The notes: generated by a model not told the origin, from the letters alone. 64,000 nucleotides of DNA from Stenocarpella maydis (GCA_002270565.1 NQMI01000064.1:187404-251403), one strand, 5' to 3'. Positions 10,131 to 22,077 are shown, counted from the first letter of the stretch. Numbers and translations: made by a program.

Positions 10131-12191
10131 TTAGACAGACAGCTGTGCAGTCACAGCCTTGCCAAGGTAGTCGGCATAAGGTGCGAGGGCCTGCTGGGCC
10201 TTGGCAACAAGGCGCTCGACGATGACCGAGGGTCGGCCGACGTACAAGGCAGGATCGAGAACCTCGTCGAGAATGTCGTGGACTGGCGCAAAGTAGGCGG
10301 TGTTGCGGATCCGCTCAATGAGGTCATTGGGCTTACCCTCGCCCTTGACGACCTGCGAGGCCTGGTGGCTGAGAACGCGAATCTCCTCGTGGCACTCCTG
10401 GCGGGAAGCACCCTTGGCGACCATCTTCATGATGATATTCTCGGTCGCCATGAATGGCAATTCCTTCATCAGGTTGGCACGGATGACGGCAGGGTATACG
10501 ACGAGGCCATTGGTGACGTTGTCCATGCTGGGCAGGATGGCGTCCGCCAGAAGGAATGCCTCCGGAATATCGATTCGACGGATCTGTCACAGTCAACTCA
10601 TGATCGTGCTTTCACGTAGGGGGAAAGAACGTTTGGCGGCTTCATCTTCAAGGTCATAGTCTGCTACATTCGAGACGCTGCACTTGTGGTGTTCTGGTAA
10701 CGGGAATATAATTGGCATGGATGCTTACGGCGGAGTCGTCGAGAGTTCGCTCGAACCACTGTGTTGTGTACGTCTCCACGAAAGGAGTTGTAATGGCGCC
10801 GAGCTTCCGCCCCAGAGAGCAGATACGCTCCGACCTCATTGGGTTCCTCTTGTACGCCATTGCGGAGGATCCTGCATATCTGGAGTCACTTTTTGAAGGC
10901 CAAAATCTACAGGAACCTCGAGAAAATGGAATGATACCTGCCAGTAGCCAGATTGACGACTTGTGATCTATGCAGCCCATAAGGCGCGGGCGGCGAGAGT
11001 CCTTTGGGCTGGGATTTGTGAAGATGTATGCAGATTGATAGTGAGCTTACCAATTTGATCCTTCTCAAAAGGCCTATCGACGTCTTGTCAGCAAATCCAG
11101 ACGCCAATTTTTGCGTTGATGTACCTAATTTACCAACCCACAAAAGGTAACCGAGGGCCGCACAAGACAGGATCGACATACTCCTCGATCTCCTTCAGGT
11201 TGGCCAAGTGGCGGATATCGGTGCAGATCCGCTGAGCAGTCGCACCAACACCTGCAAGTGCCTGGGCGACGTTCAGGTCGACCTTGCGCGTATACGTCTG
11301 GGTTGAGACAGAGTAGGTGGAGGGGAAGCCCGCCTTCTCGCAAAGGATCTCGTTGAGGCGGTCAATCTTGTCACCATCCCCGTTGAAGATCTCCATGAAG
11401 GAGGCCTGAGTTCCGGTGGTGCCCATGGCGCCTATTGGTGTTTGTTAGCTGCTGAGTGTCCACGCAAGAGATGCGAAATGGCCCAGGGGCCGTCTCATGG
11501 CATACCTCGGAACTCAAGATCCTCGAGGGCACGGGTGAGGTTGCGGAGATCCAGCAGCAGGTCCTGGGTCCACTGGGCAGCCCTCTTGCCAACGGTGTGG
11601 GGCTGGGCAGCCTGATAGTGGGTGTAGGCGAGGGTGGGCATGTCCTTGTACTTCAGGGCGAACTGGCTGAGGTCGGAAATGACCTTGGCGAGACGGGGAA
11701 GAAGCAGCTTCAGTCCCTTCTGTACGAAGATGAGCTCGGCATTGTCTGAAAACAACTTGTGGCGCCGAGATGGATGATGCCAGCGGCCGCTGGTGCATCC
11801 TGGCCGTACGCTTGGACGTGAGCCCTGTCTCTGGCGTCAGCAGAGATCCCATCGTCTGGAATACTTTGTCTTTGCGGACTGAAGCGATATATATGTCTGT
11901 GAATCAACCACAGGGCAGATAGGTTAGGGTTTAGTACATGACATCGTGGCGACGGCGCTTCTCCTCCTCCTTGGCCACCTCAAAGGCCTCGTCGCTGATT
12001 ATGAGCTTGGAACGCATCTGTTGGATGGCCTCGGGGGTGATCTGATTGATGCCCAGCTCCAGCTCAGCCTCGGCCAGCCAGAGCCAGAGCTGGTGCCAGG
12101 TGCTGGCCCTTGAGCGGGCCGAGAAGAGCTGGAGCATCTCCTTGGAGGCATATCGGGAGCCCAGTGGGGTCTGGTACGTGTCGAAGGACAT
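10131..12191 (-). pseudogene. ADE13: Adenylosuccinate lyase with a 4-nt frameshift in a conserved motif
   Basis: Enzyme of purine synthesis, acting on SAICAR and adenylosuccinate. Exons: 12191-11938, 11824-11506, 11431-11182, 11073-11051 (23-nt microexon), 10871-10729 and 10583-10131. Conserved pieces include [50 protein letters not shown] (the catalytic Ser loop), [17 protein letters not shown] and [12 protein letters not shown]. Every junction agrees in phase except inside exon 2. There [11 protein letters not shown] is followed directly, in another frame, by DNAELIF; yeast Ade13 has ATSCFVTDNADLIF. Five nt lie between the Cys and Asp codons instead of nine. With four bases more the gene would encode about 481 aa, as in yeast (482). 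As written the product stops 13 codons after that Cys-Phe. Since everything else is conserved, this is either a sequence error or a very young lesion. The type is 'pseudogene' only because the frame is broken. Confidence 0.85.
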
Positions 12192-13383
12192 GTTGCCGAT
12201 TGCAATATCCTTTGTGTTGTTTTGGTGTGACGGCGTGTAAAAGTGGCTGCGATATGTGTGTACAACCTCGGTCCTTCAACAAGTCTCTGACGAGAAAGTT
12301 CGTCGCATGAAATGGCGGGGTACAGGGGTCTGTCCAACCTGCTTTGGTGGGGGAGGCTGTAGCGGGGCTTATCGATAGGATGTCGGGATAGATGGACGAT
12401 GAGATAGACGTGTTAGGGAAGAGGGAGGAGGAATTGGCGAGTCTTGCTCCCAGGCCATTTCTTAGCCCGTCAAGAAAATCAGATTTCTTAGGGATTTCTT
12501 AGGGAGAGCTCTTCCAACCAGTCTCTGTGGTGATCGGAGGTGCGCAGCATCTGCCAAACGTTTCAACGCTTCTGGCCAGCCCGCAGTCCTCCTCTATCCG
12601 TTGGGTCCATCTGCAGTCGCCAGCACTTGAGACCCATTTCGCAAGCAGCTGCTCTGATGCCCAGCTCGCACGGTCCCGTGATGTCACCATGTACGGGAAG
12701 CAAGACGAGTGTAAAAGAAACAGAAGGATTGTGTCTAGTTAAGATGCTGAGTCAAGACATTGGAGACCTCGGCATGCATGCCATACTCGGTTTACGTGGT
12801 GTCCCAAGCCTGGACTTAGGTGCCACTTAGTTTCAACGTTTGACAATAATGCCTACTCTACATATGTAGGAGATAAACTACAGACCTGGTATGCAAGAAA
12901 GACAAGTAGGACAAGCTCGGGAATATCCCGACGACGTGGCTTTGGGCCGGGGACGACCTGGGGTGACAGCTAAGACAAGGACCAGGGGCTGTCTTGCGGA
13001 GATTGCACACGGCCGAGCCATTGGCCAGACCCATCCTGGGCCATCTCGGCACTGTGACCTTTGACCACACCTTCTCCTCATTACATGTCCATGTACCGCA
13101 TGCCTACACTAGGGGATCTACTGGTCTGGTGTCCCTGCCATGCTTCTCCCGTGAACTGGTATCGGTGCGGATGCTTATACAGGCTATGTTAGCACTGATT
13201 TCGCGTCTAGAAATGATGTCGACAGACCTGTAGCCCACCCCCCCCCAGCCTCAGTTCCTAAAGTTTTCCACAAGACCACTCGTCACAGGCCTTGCCAGCG
13301 CAGTCCGGATACACCGTTCCTGATCATCTTTCGCAAAGAGGGGCTCTGACACGCATCGAGCGTGTCCCCGGCTTTGTTGCGCT
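12192..13383. other. Intergenic, nothing recognised
   Basis: 5' flanks of ADE13 (minus) and of the gene at 13384 (plus). No conserved frame. A C9 run lies near 13219. Confidence 0.5.
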
Positions 13384-15643
13384 ATGGCCCACAGGCCGCA
13401 CCTGCCACACACCCCCGTTGTGGAGTATGACGAGGTCGCCGTGATGGATGTGGGCGATGAAGGCGAAGCTGACGGCGACGGCGACATGGACAGTCATGTC
13501 GGCCCAGAAGAGGTCGCGGTCGGCAGGATCCCTGGAGGGAGACACCACGCCCGCTCACTGTCCGACGGCGGCCGCACTCCTCACAAGTTCACCCCGGCCC
13601 AGCTTGTCGACGCAGCCCGGCGGACGTCAAAGGACGACAGCACCATCTCGCTGCCCCTGCGCGACTCCTTTTCCAGCTTGGCCTCGCCCTCCGCGCCCCT
13701 GGCTCCGCCCGTTACTCCTCATCGGTCCGGCTTCCCCATGCGCGGCCTCTCCTTGGAGATGCCACCACAGGCCTCGACCCCGCCCTCCCAGCACCGGTTA
13801 CAGCACCAGCAGAACCACCAGCAACCACAACACCAGCAGCAACAGCAACAGCACCATCAGCAGTTCAACCCGCCCGGCTCAAAGCCCGCCCCTTTGTCTC
13901 CCAAGCTCGACCACTCCCAGATCTACTCCTCGCCCACCAACATCCTGCCCCGCCGCTCCAGAGGCCTCGACTTCTCCCGTGCCGCCACTAGCCTCCACCA
14001 TACCACCATCGCAGAGCAGTCCTCGCCCGATTCCTCGCCCACCGTTGGCGGGAGGGCCATGAACATACCGAGCAGGAGACCAGGCGATTTCGGCGCTCCA
14101 GAGCAGTCCTCCAACTCGCTGTGGTCCATGATGGGCAACCACGAGCGCTTTTATATCTCCAGTTCCTTGGGCAGCGCCGCCAACATAGTCTCCGACTCTT
14201 CTACAAGCTCCGATGAGGATGACATCATGGATGAGGACATGGACGAGCCCTACTTGATGACGCCCCAGGTCGTGAAGAGCAACCCACACGCGTCACAGGC
14301 AGCCTCTGCCTGGCCAGCGGGAGCGGGGTCGCCAGCTGTCAACAGCCTCTTGTCCTTCCAGCAGCGGCAACGGCCTCGTAAGCAAACAAAAAAGAAAGAG
14401 CGCGGCCTCTTCAGTATGGGTTGCCCCCCAACACCATCAGCTGCCACCGTACTCTCCAAGTCTCCTCCCACAAACCCAGGACCCTATAGCAATATAGCCA
14501 AGGAAATGAGCTCGTCCCACGCCCGTCGCGAGAGCATAAGCTGGGCTGCCAACCAACTGAACATTGCAGGCAGTGACAGTGAAGACAGTCCCAAGACGGG
14601 TGTGAATGTGGACGGTGTGCTGGGCCCAGGCGCGGATCCTCAGAACAGGGTGGTGAGGCGCGCCGTGACCCGGCGGAGCAATCTTCTGGTACGCGCCGCT
14701 CTTCCCAACACAGGCTCACATGCTGCCTTGTTCTCGCCATTGACTGACAGCTGAACAGCCAAAGTCCAAGAACTTCGCCCGCATAAAGGCTGCGCTCGCC
14801 GAAGAAGGCGCGCCAGTCGAATCCGAATTCAGACGCGAATCAGAGGTCATCCGTCAGGTGCGCGAGGACATCGATTTTGACCCTCCCCGCCAGACTCAAC
14901 AGCCCGCGTCTGCGGCTGCCACGACACAGTCAAGCCCGAACATGCCCGTCCAAGACTCGCTTGAGGATGCAGCGGACGATGCGATGATGGTGGACTCGAA
15001 CGCGCTAGGCTTATCGAGCAGCTTCAAGCACCAGGCCCACAGGAACTCCAAAGGGAAGGTGTTCTGGGAGCACTTCTCTGAGACGAGCAGCGTCGGTGGC
15101 TCGAGGACGACTCCGCCACCCCCCGGTCCACCGCGCGGGTCTTCGTCCGGGATGAGCCTCGACGACATGAACATGGATTCTCCATTGGCGAACTCGGGGC
15201 TTGGGGCCAGCAACGGCGGCTTCATGTTCCCAATGAACACGACGCCCAGTTCTGGAAATGACACACCTCAGCCCAGCGGGTCTTCCTCCATGCCGACGAC
15301 CGAGCAGCCCCTGCCGCCGTCAGTGGCGGATGTCACGCGCCGGCTGACCAAGCGCCGCCGCGACGATGATCTCGACCCCGTGAGCTTCAAAAGGCGCGCC
15401 GTCTCGCCCGGTATGAGCGTCCAGGGCTCGCCCATCATGCAGAGCCCCATGCAGCACGCGCCATGGGGCTCGAGGCCTGGAAGCAACGGCGGCGACCGCG
15501 GCGGGAGGAACGACACTCCCAACAGCGAGACAAGTGGGAGCGGGAATGGCGGCAGCGGCGAGAAGGCGCGGGCTAAGGGCAGGATTGGCTTCCAGGGCAT
15601 GGTGGACACTAACGACGGTATCACGAGGTTAAGTATCGAGTGA
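13384..15643 (+). CDS. Conserved fungal protein of unknown function, largely disordered
   Basis: Two exons, 13384-14688 and 14759-15643, phase 0, 730 codons including the stop (729 aa). The product is rich in Ser, Pro and Gln. It has an acidic stretch (EYDEVAVMDVGDEGEADG), a Gln/His tract around residues 139-160 and an acidic block (SSDEDDIMDEDMDEP). The most structured, probably conserved part spans the intron: RRAVTRRSNLL-PKSKNFARIKAALAEEG, then ESEFRRESEVIRQVREDIDFD. A later basic patch (TRRLTKRRRDDDLDPVSFKRR) could be a nuclear localisation signal. I recognise the pattern as a conserved filamentous-fungal protein but cannot assign a function. The intron ends with a CTGAAC-type branch and CAG. 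The exact start ATG is uncertain because the N-terminus is poorly structured. Confidence 0.75.
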
Positions 15644-16535
15644 GCGACAAAAGACCTGGCCAGGCAGACAGCGCACCGCATGCACACAGGCAGCAGCAGG
15701 CAGGATATCGATCTCCTGCTGACCCTGTTGGCTCCATTGCGTCACGATAAGACATGCACGATAACGATTTCATTTCTCGTTCCTCTCACTCTTGTCACTT
15801 CTTGGAGAGGTCTCGGATTCATATAGCATTCAAGCGGCGTTCACAGGAAAAGGAGTTGTCCCATCTTCGGGATCAGTCGGCACTGGCCAGGCGCGACGGA
15901 GGCGCAAGACCTGAGTTCAATGGCAATTTTACGGATGTAATTAGCATTACAAGGGGGGGGGGTTATCTAGTTGCGGCCCCGAGGTGGCTCGTCTCATCAT
16001 CGCCGCTCTCAAGGGAGACCGGCACACTGTGCTTAGACTATGTATTCATTCACCCCCATCGACACACAGACGGCGGGCCTCGTATCGGTTCTTGTGGCAT
16101 ACGGTCAGCCTCTGTGTGTTTACTAGCCCATGCGATGAAAGCGATTTCTGGCCCCCATAACCCTTCACTATGGTGGTTCGTGACGCGCGTCCTACCACAG
16201 GTGAGCCGTCTTTCGGCATGAAAAGGCTGCCGCTTCTGCAACAAAGCCCCTCCTTTGTTCCTTGACCGGCATGTTACCCTCCGCGAACAGGACCTGCTCG
16301 CATCGTCTCGTCTCTCGTGGACGGGCAAACACGTCGTGTCGGCCGAGCTACCGCGTCAACCGTGCTCGGCTCCCGTCAGTCCTGCCTTGTGGACAGGGCC
16401 TCTGTGTGCCCATGGACTGGTCTTCTCACCCGCTTGGTACCAGGACCTCGCTTCAGTTTTCGTTTCAGATGACATGCGCCCCGACGGAGGCCGAGCAGGC
16501 CCGAGGGGTGCAAAAGAGCCCTGGTGCGCATCATA
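15644..16535. other. Intergenic between convergent genes
   Basis: 3' flanks of the disordered protein gene (plus) and the Roadblock-like gene (minus). A G10 run lies near 15953. No gene recognised. Confidence 0.5.
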
Positions 16536-16744
16536 TCACCCAACAAACCCCGCCAGCCCGTCATCCGGCACGTCCAGCGCGCCGAGCTTGTCGTCTAGCC
16601 ACCGCGCGAGCTCCTCCGCGTGCCGCCGAGTGGCCACGACGCCGGCAGTACCGGCGCCAAAGACGGTCGAGCTGGTGCTGGTGGCGGCGCTGCGGATGCT
16701 GGCCGTCTCCGGAGGCGAGCCTAGCGGGAGTGTGGACGACGCCT

Positions 16745-16778
<34 letters not shown>

Positions 16779-17432
16779 TGTTGTCATCGACGCTGGTGGA
16801 GGGCTCGACGCGGGCGTGTGACCGTTCGCGCCGCTGGCTGCGGCGTCGTCTGCTGCTTGTGGGGGGTGTAGACTTTGTGGGTGGTGATGCGGCGTCTGTT
16901 GGGCTGCTTGGCCTCCTTGCGCCTGGACGTGGATGTTGCCCTGTTGCTGCTGGTGATGGTGCTGGGTCCCTTGCCTGCTGCCGTGCGCGTCGTGGCCGGC
17001 CGGCGGGCCCATGCACACGAAGAGCATGCCGCAGGTCAGGCGCCGTATCACCAGCACCGCCCCGCTCTCGAGCTGGATCGTCACGGCCAGTGGGCCGTCT
17101 CTCCTGCTGCCGCTGGCGCTGCTGGCGCTGCTGGCGCTGCTGCTACCGCCGCGGCTTGCCCTGCCGGCCCTGCCAGCCCTGCCTCCGGGCGGCAGGGCGG
17201 CGTCTATGGTATCTCTGTCGGCGCCGTTGCTGTGGATGGCGTACAGGCTCGCTGCGACGGTGCCGTGGGTGCGCAGGGTGGAGACGGGGATGGGCGGCTG
17301 AGAGGCATAGGCCAGCAGCTTGCCGTCAGGGCTGAGGAGCAGCAGGGTGGTTATTTGCTGGGAGAGGTTGAGCTGTAGGAAGGAGGTCAGACGCTTCGTC
17401 AAGAGGAGAGGCGGCGGGCGGAGATGGGCCAT
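16536..17432 (-). CDS. Roadblock/LC7-like protein (possibly LAMTOR2-type)
   Basis: Single exon, 298 aa. The N-terminal half has the Roadblock pattern: LTSFLQLNLSQQITTLLLLSPDGKLLAYAS, split by a Gly/Ser/Arg insert from the strands AVTIQLESGAVLVIRRLTCG and MLFVCMGP. The C-terminal helix is HAEELARWLDDKLGAL. In Ragulator/EGO-type complexes such proteins scaffold Rag GTPases on the vacuole or late endosome; that role here is inference. The domain is interrupted by long His/Gln-rich (about 155-200) and poly-Ala (10 GCN codons near 16747-16783) stretches, so it is far longer than the usual ~125 aa. Start is the only ATG before the first helix. Confidence 0.6.
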
Positions 17433-18043
17433 GTTTGGTGGCCTTGGGGCCCAGGAGCAGGATCGATGCGCCTTGGGTGTCGATGTCGGCCGGGCGGAAG
17501 TCGGAGGGAAGACACGATGACGCGGACCTATACACTACTGTGTAGAGCTCGGAGCTGCAGTTAAAAGCTAGGTGCTGTGGGCTGCGCAGGTGGGTCGAGG
17601 TTGGGATGCCCAGAGGGTTTCGGCTGGAACAATGACATGAGATGCAGAGTGGGTGACAACACAATGAGACCACAAGGTCGGATTAAAGCTCAACTGCTGA
17701 GTGGCAGGGAAGCAGGCTGGTGCACTGATGAGATTGTATCCAAGCAGTGTAACTGACCCGAATGCCTGGGTACCTCACGGTGGAGACGGCACGCTAGCAG
17801 TACATGGGGCATCTCTGTGGGTACGTACTTGCTCAAGCACACTAGCTGGGCTCGCAGTCCCGTGCTGAGAGCCAGAGACATAAAAAATAAAACAAAAAAG
17901 AGTCCTCTCTGTTCCAGTGCCTCTCGCAAACACCTACTGTACACTTCACCCAACAACATCTGCTCCCACTCCGGAACGAGCATCACTGCCGCCACCAGCA
18001 CCACCAGCATCACCACCAACATACCCCCTTCGCCCTTAAAACG
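17433..18043. other. Intergenic upstream of the Roadblock-like gene
   Basis: No convincing coding sequence. Holds the 5' flank of the Roadblock-like gene and the 3' flank of the kinase-like gene. Confidence 0.5.
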
Positions 18044-19356
18044 TCAGGTCTGTCCAGGCGGCGGAACAACAGCAGGTACTGCCTCCCTTGGCTGCGGGCC
18101 TAGGTGGTCCACGGCCCATCGGTGGGAGCTCCGCTGGCGCTGGCTCGCCAGCAGCTCCTCGTCGGCGCGGATCCTCTCGTCGGCGTTGACCTGTCGCCTC
18201 CAGCCGTCGTCCACCAGGTCACGGTACAGCTGCCCGTCGGGCGTGCCATTCTTCCATCCCATGTACGCCCCCCGCGCCCCGAAGTATACCGTTGACGTGA
18301 GATCATCAGCGCTGTCGCACGTCCCGCGGAAGCTCCTCAGTAGCCTGCGCACCGTGTTCTTCAGACCGTCCGAGTACTGCAGTGCTTGCATGTCACGTTG
18401 CGCGTCGAACCCCGGCTGTATGTTGCTCTCTGGGTCCGGCACCCCCCTTGTCGACATCATCTCGTGCACAATCCGCCCCAGCTGGAAGAGCTCCGTGGCC
18501 TTGGTGTACGGTCGCTGGAACTGCTCGCCGCCCCCGGTCAGCTCGGCTCATTACGCCCCAACCACAGTTGCACGGCCCCCCAGGGCCCACTTACCTCGTC
18601 AATGGTGGACATGTCGGGGGCCGACAGGTGTGCGCGCATCGTCTGCAGGCTTATGTCGTCCCCGGTGGCGCTGACCACCTGCCCGACAAAGTTGCTGTTG
18701 ACATGGCCCGACACGACGACGGAGCTGTACCCGCCCAGCTTGCAGAGCCCGTACGTCTCGGTGCCCTTGGGGTGCTGGAAGAAGATGTTATCGGGCCGTA
18801 TGTCCCTGTGCAAGATCGGCAGCCAGTCCGGGTCCGAAAACCAGTCGTGATGTCTCCGCCGCCCGCCCGGCGCCTCGATCCGCGTGTCGTCGCGATGGCC
18901 CTCGTGGAACCACGTCAGCGCCTTGAGGACGCTCAGCAGCACATGCCAGCACAGGCTCTCGGGCAGGAACTGCACCACCACCTGGCTGTTGTTGACCGCC
19001 GTCATCTTGGGCACCACCGGGTGGGTGTTGAAGAGGTTCTGCAGCGTGCCTGCGTCGCAAAAGTCCCAAAGCACCATTCGCTGTGCCGAAATCGCCCCCG
19101 TCGTCCCCCGCCCGCACACCACGTTGTCCGCCACCGTGTCGGTGTAGTTGATCAGGTTGGGGTGGTTCAGCAGGCTGCCGAGCGCCCCCTTGGTGCCACG
19201 CTCCAGCAGGGCATCGAAGGCCGGATCCACCGTGCTGGAGTCCCACTTGCAGCCAAGAAACTGCTCATTGTCGGACTCGCGCTCGACGATGTAAACGTTG
19301 TCGTCGATCTGTTTTTGGATCCTGTAGCCATGCCTCTCGTTTATGATGGGCGCCAT
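18044..19356 (-). CDS. Protein kinase-like protein, probable pseudokinase
   Basis: Two exons, 19356-18595 and 18520-18044, 413 codons including the stop (412 aa). The junction uses the CAG after a GCTGAC branch site. A nearer in-frame GAG acceptor would add seven residues. Kinase-fold landmarks are FLGCKW (VAIK Lys position), LNHPNLINYTD, MVLWDFCDAGTLQNLF (hinge) and the catalytic loop PILHRDIRPDNIFFQ. The Mg-binding DFG position reads LGG (CKLGGYSS), and no Gly-rich loop is visible near the N-terminus (RHGYRIQKQIDDNVYIVERE). The C-lobe is short and followed by a basic/acidic tail. Loss of DFG and the Gly loop argues for weak or absent phosphotransfer. Substrate and pathway are unknown. Confidence 0.75.
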
Positions 19357-20248
19357 GTTGCCGGTAGGTATATTGGCGTCCTGGTGCGCTTATCAGTGTC
19401 AGCGTGATGGCACGACGTTAACTGCGGCCTTCGGGGGGCAATCAAAGGGGAGTGCGAGGGTCCCTGTTCTGTAGTCTGCGAGGGCTCGCGAGGTCTCGCG
19501 AGGTCAAGGCTGATCTCTTCATTGTTGCCGCCTGGAATGCTCCTTTGGCTCAATGTCCGGCGCCACCCCTTTGTTCCGCTGACTACAGCCATGTTCCGCC
19601 TGCGTCGACCCACGTTGAGCAAAATGAGTCCAGCATACCCAGATCCGGTGTCGGCACTCAATTCGGTCTCTCTTCGAGGACCCGGGTCGGTGTGCTTCTG
19701 AAGGGCACATTGTCATTGCTCCGCAGCCACGAATCTGCCCTAAGGGTAGATGCTGAATCCGGCAACGTGAGGACGCCCCCCTCGGCGTACACTCAAGATC
19801 CATCGGGACAGTCACCATTGAATTCGTTGCAATCAATCTCGGTCTCTGTCCATCTGGGCAGCATCTCGCCTAGAGCCTCGTTGCCACAATACCCGTCGGC
19901 CGGCATGGGCATAAAGAAAAGGAATGACGAATCTGGATGGCAATGCGTGCATGCCATTAATTTGAATCGGCATCAATTGGTTCTTATCAAACCATCCCAG
20001 GCACGACCTTGTTGTACGGCCAGGCCATGGGCATTGTTGTTCAGAGCTGGCCACCGCAGCGGACTGAGTTGCCTTGGGCAGCAGGGCGGTAAGTAGTATT
20101 TTGGGGGCGATGCGGCAGCGCTCAATGAGTGACGCACCATGTTTCCCAGTGGAATTCTTGCGGGAGGGCCATGCGAGATACGCGAGACGCAACATGCGGA
20201 TGCGACGACCACTTGGTCCCGCTGCATTCAGCGCGCCTCTTTGTCCTT

Positions 20249-20276
20249 TCTGCATTCTGCATTCTGCATTCTGCAT
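20249..20276. repeat. CTGCATT tandem repeat, four units
   Basis: Seven-bp unit CTGCATT repeated about four times, ending at CTGCATGCAC. Simple-sequence repeat. Confidence 0.85.
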
Positions 20277-20511
20277 GCACCTGTGGTCCTGGTGTCCACC
20301 ACCACCAATATCCCCAGTTTTCTATTCATATTCCCGGAAGTGCAATGGCAAAACCAACTAACCCAGCCTCGTCTCGAGTCGTGGGCATGCGAACGCCTTG
20401 CGAGACTACCTTGGTGTTTCCAAAATCACTTCACCTCTCTTGTTTGGTTTGAATCGTGTCGGGCGAGGGAGCCACAAACCACACATTACCAAACGCCGGC
20501 TCGCCTTGCTC

Positions 20512-20555
20512 GAGCGAGAGCGAGCGACCGGCGGCCCCACACCTCGCTCTCGCTC
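20512..20555. repeat. 13-bp inverted repeat
   Basis: GAGCGAGAGCGAG at 20512-20524 and its exact reverse complement at 20543-20555, separated by 18 nt. Could form a hairpin; it is built from simple GAGC/CTCG sequence. Confidence 0.8.
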
Positions 20556-20920
20556 TCGATAACTCAGGGCCAAGACGAGCTCGGTCTCTCTCTCTTGGAC
20601 ATGTTTCTGTCTGATGTTGGAAACTTGACAGGGGCACGACCCCGGATCGGCAACGGTTGCTTGTACATGTACCTTGCGAGGGCCACTCTGCTATTCATTC
20701 TCGTTGCTCTTCCTCGTCATTACCTTTCATCCATCCATCTTATCTGATCTGTCACATGCGTCATCCGCGAGGCTTCTTTCTCCCTTGTGTCTCTGCTTGT
20801 TCTTCAATTGCTCTGGGTGGGTCCCTGTGTGCTACCCTTTTGAACTCAGTTCCTTGACTCGGCTCGTTCCGACTATGTGGATTCCCGTGTTAGATGTGCT
20901 ACTCTCGCTGCTTATTCGGT

Positions 20921-20989
20921 GAGGCGCAATCGCTCTTACGTTGTCTCGTGTATGGTGATACAGCTAACATATTTTGTTTCTACCGCAGG
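20921..20989 (+). other. Intron-like segment in a possible untranslated transcript
   Basis: A GTGAGG donor at 20921, a GCTAAC branch site and the acceptor CTACCGCAG, over 69 nt, look like a genuine fungal intron. Flanking exons hold only short frames, so this may be a spliced leader or a non-coding RNA. Low confidence. Confidence 0.3.
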
Positions 20990-21449
20990 CCGCAGCACGC
21001 CGGCACACTTGCTTCGCCCGAGAACCAATGCCCGACTGGCAGTACCCATGGAATAGTATCTTGCATGTGTCAAGACGCTGGTGTCCCCCCACAGTAGTGA
21101 AATATGTATTCGACCCGGAGAATTCCAGCACCCACCGGCGGTCTGTAACCTGCGCGCCGGCCATGGCATCAGCCTAGTCGCCGCCTCATCATGCCTTATT
21201 AAATATGTAGACTACGCCTTAGAGGCGCGTCCCCCTTATTTAGTCCCCGGGCGATATCAACACCGCTGGAGCGTCGGCACAAAAGTCAAAACATGGCATT
21301 ATCGACAACGCATATTCTATCTGACTTGCACTAGTTCCCCGCCTTTCCCGCCCACCACTACCACCACTACCACCACAACCACAACCACCACCTCGTCCGG
21401 TCTGCCATCATCCCGTGTCGATCCATGACACCCTTAGCGTTTCAGCGCA

Positions 21450-21814
21450 GAGCCGCCCCCCCCCCTCATGTATGCATGCTTTGATGTCTTGGGTGTTCGC
21501 CAATCATCCCGCGCATGGTCCCCTCGCCCTCGATGACCTAGTATACCTGTAGGCACATGGGGGGAGGGGGGGTGGCACGACGTCCCCCAAGGCGCATTGG
21601 TTGGTGCCCAAGAGCCCGCGGTCGCCCTCGCGGTTGAGGTCTGATTCGTTTGGGTCGATTGGGTCGTCGCCCTCGTCGGATCCGGCGTCTCCCGGGATGC
21701 TTGTTGGGGTCTAAGAGGCTTGGCCGGTTGTATTTGTGGCCCGGCACCTGGGGAAGCGTGAGATGATTGTCTTTTTTGTTCTTGGGATGGATCGCTTACT
21801 TTTTGACTAGACAT
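21450..21814 (-). pseudogene. Possible decayed small glycine-zipper-type protein gene
   Basis: An ATG at 21814 with five codons meets a GTAAGC donor, and a 52-nt intron (21799-21748) ends in CCCCAG. The next frame reads PGHKYNRPSLLDPNKHPG. The reading then makes sense only in another frame (DEGDDPIDPNESDLNREGD, GLLG..., later EGEGTMRGMIGEHP). This resembles small fungal proteins with DPN-rich linkers and a glycine zipper, but with at least one frameshift. Could also be chance. Confidence 0.25.
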
Positions 21815-22077
21815 CTTCTCCTATCAGAATGAACAATGCCCGGTTGACATTTTTGTACTTGACATGAATAGTTGGCATCCACATGGCAGACCGTGCATGC
21901 GATGTTGACATGTCACCTGGCTGTTCAGTTGTAAACGGACGCCTCAAAGAGTTGAACACCATTTGCATTGCGTTGGGCAAAATACATCCAGAGCCCATTC
22001 TTGGCATATGTCCAGCATCTAGAAGTACACCTGCTTTTCCTACCCATCACATTCTAGCCAACACGATCGTACATCCC

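Larger units (their letters stand above)
19357..22077. other. Long intergenic region with short repeats
   Basis: About 2.7 kb without a solid gene. It holds a four-fold CTGCATT repeat (about 20249-20276), a 13-bp inverted repeat (20512-20555), an ACC/CCA-rich tract (about 21350-21400), a possible spliced leader (20921-20989) and a decayed small gene (21450-21814), the last three being uncertain. Confidence 0.5.

Noticed and set aside
11745..11760. An 11-nt intron (gttgttttcag) to rescue the ADE13 frame
   Set aside because: Far shorter than any functional spliceosomal intron, and it would still remove part of the conserved motif.
19452..20096. A 214-codon plus-strand open frame
   Set aside because: No conserved text, and overlapping frames on both strands are equally long.
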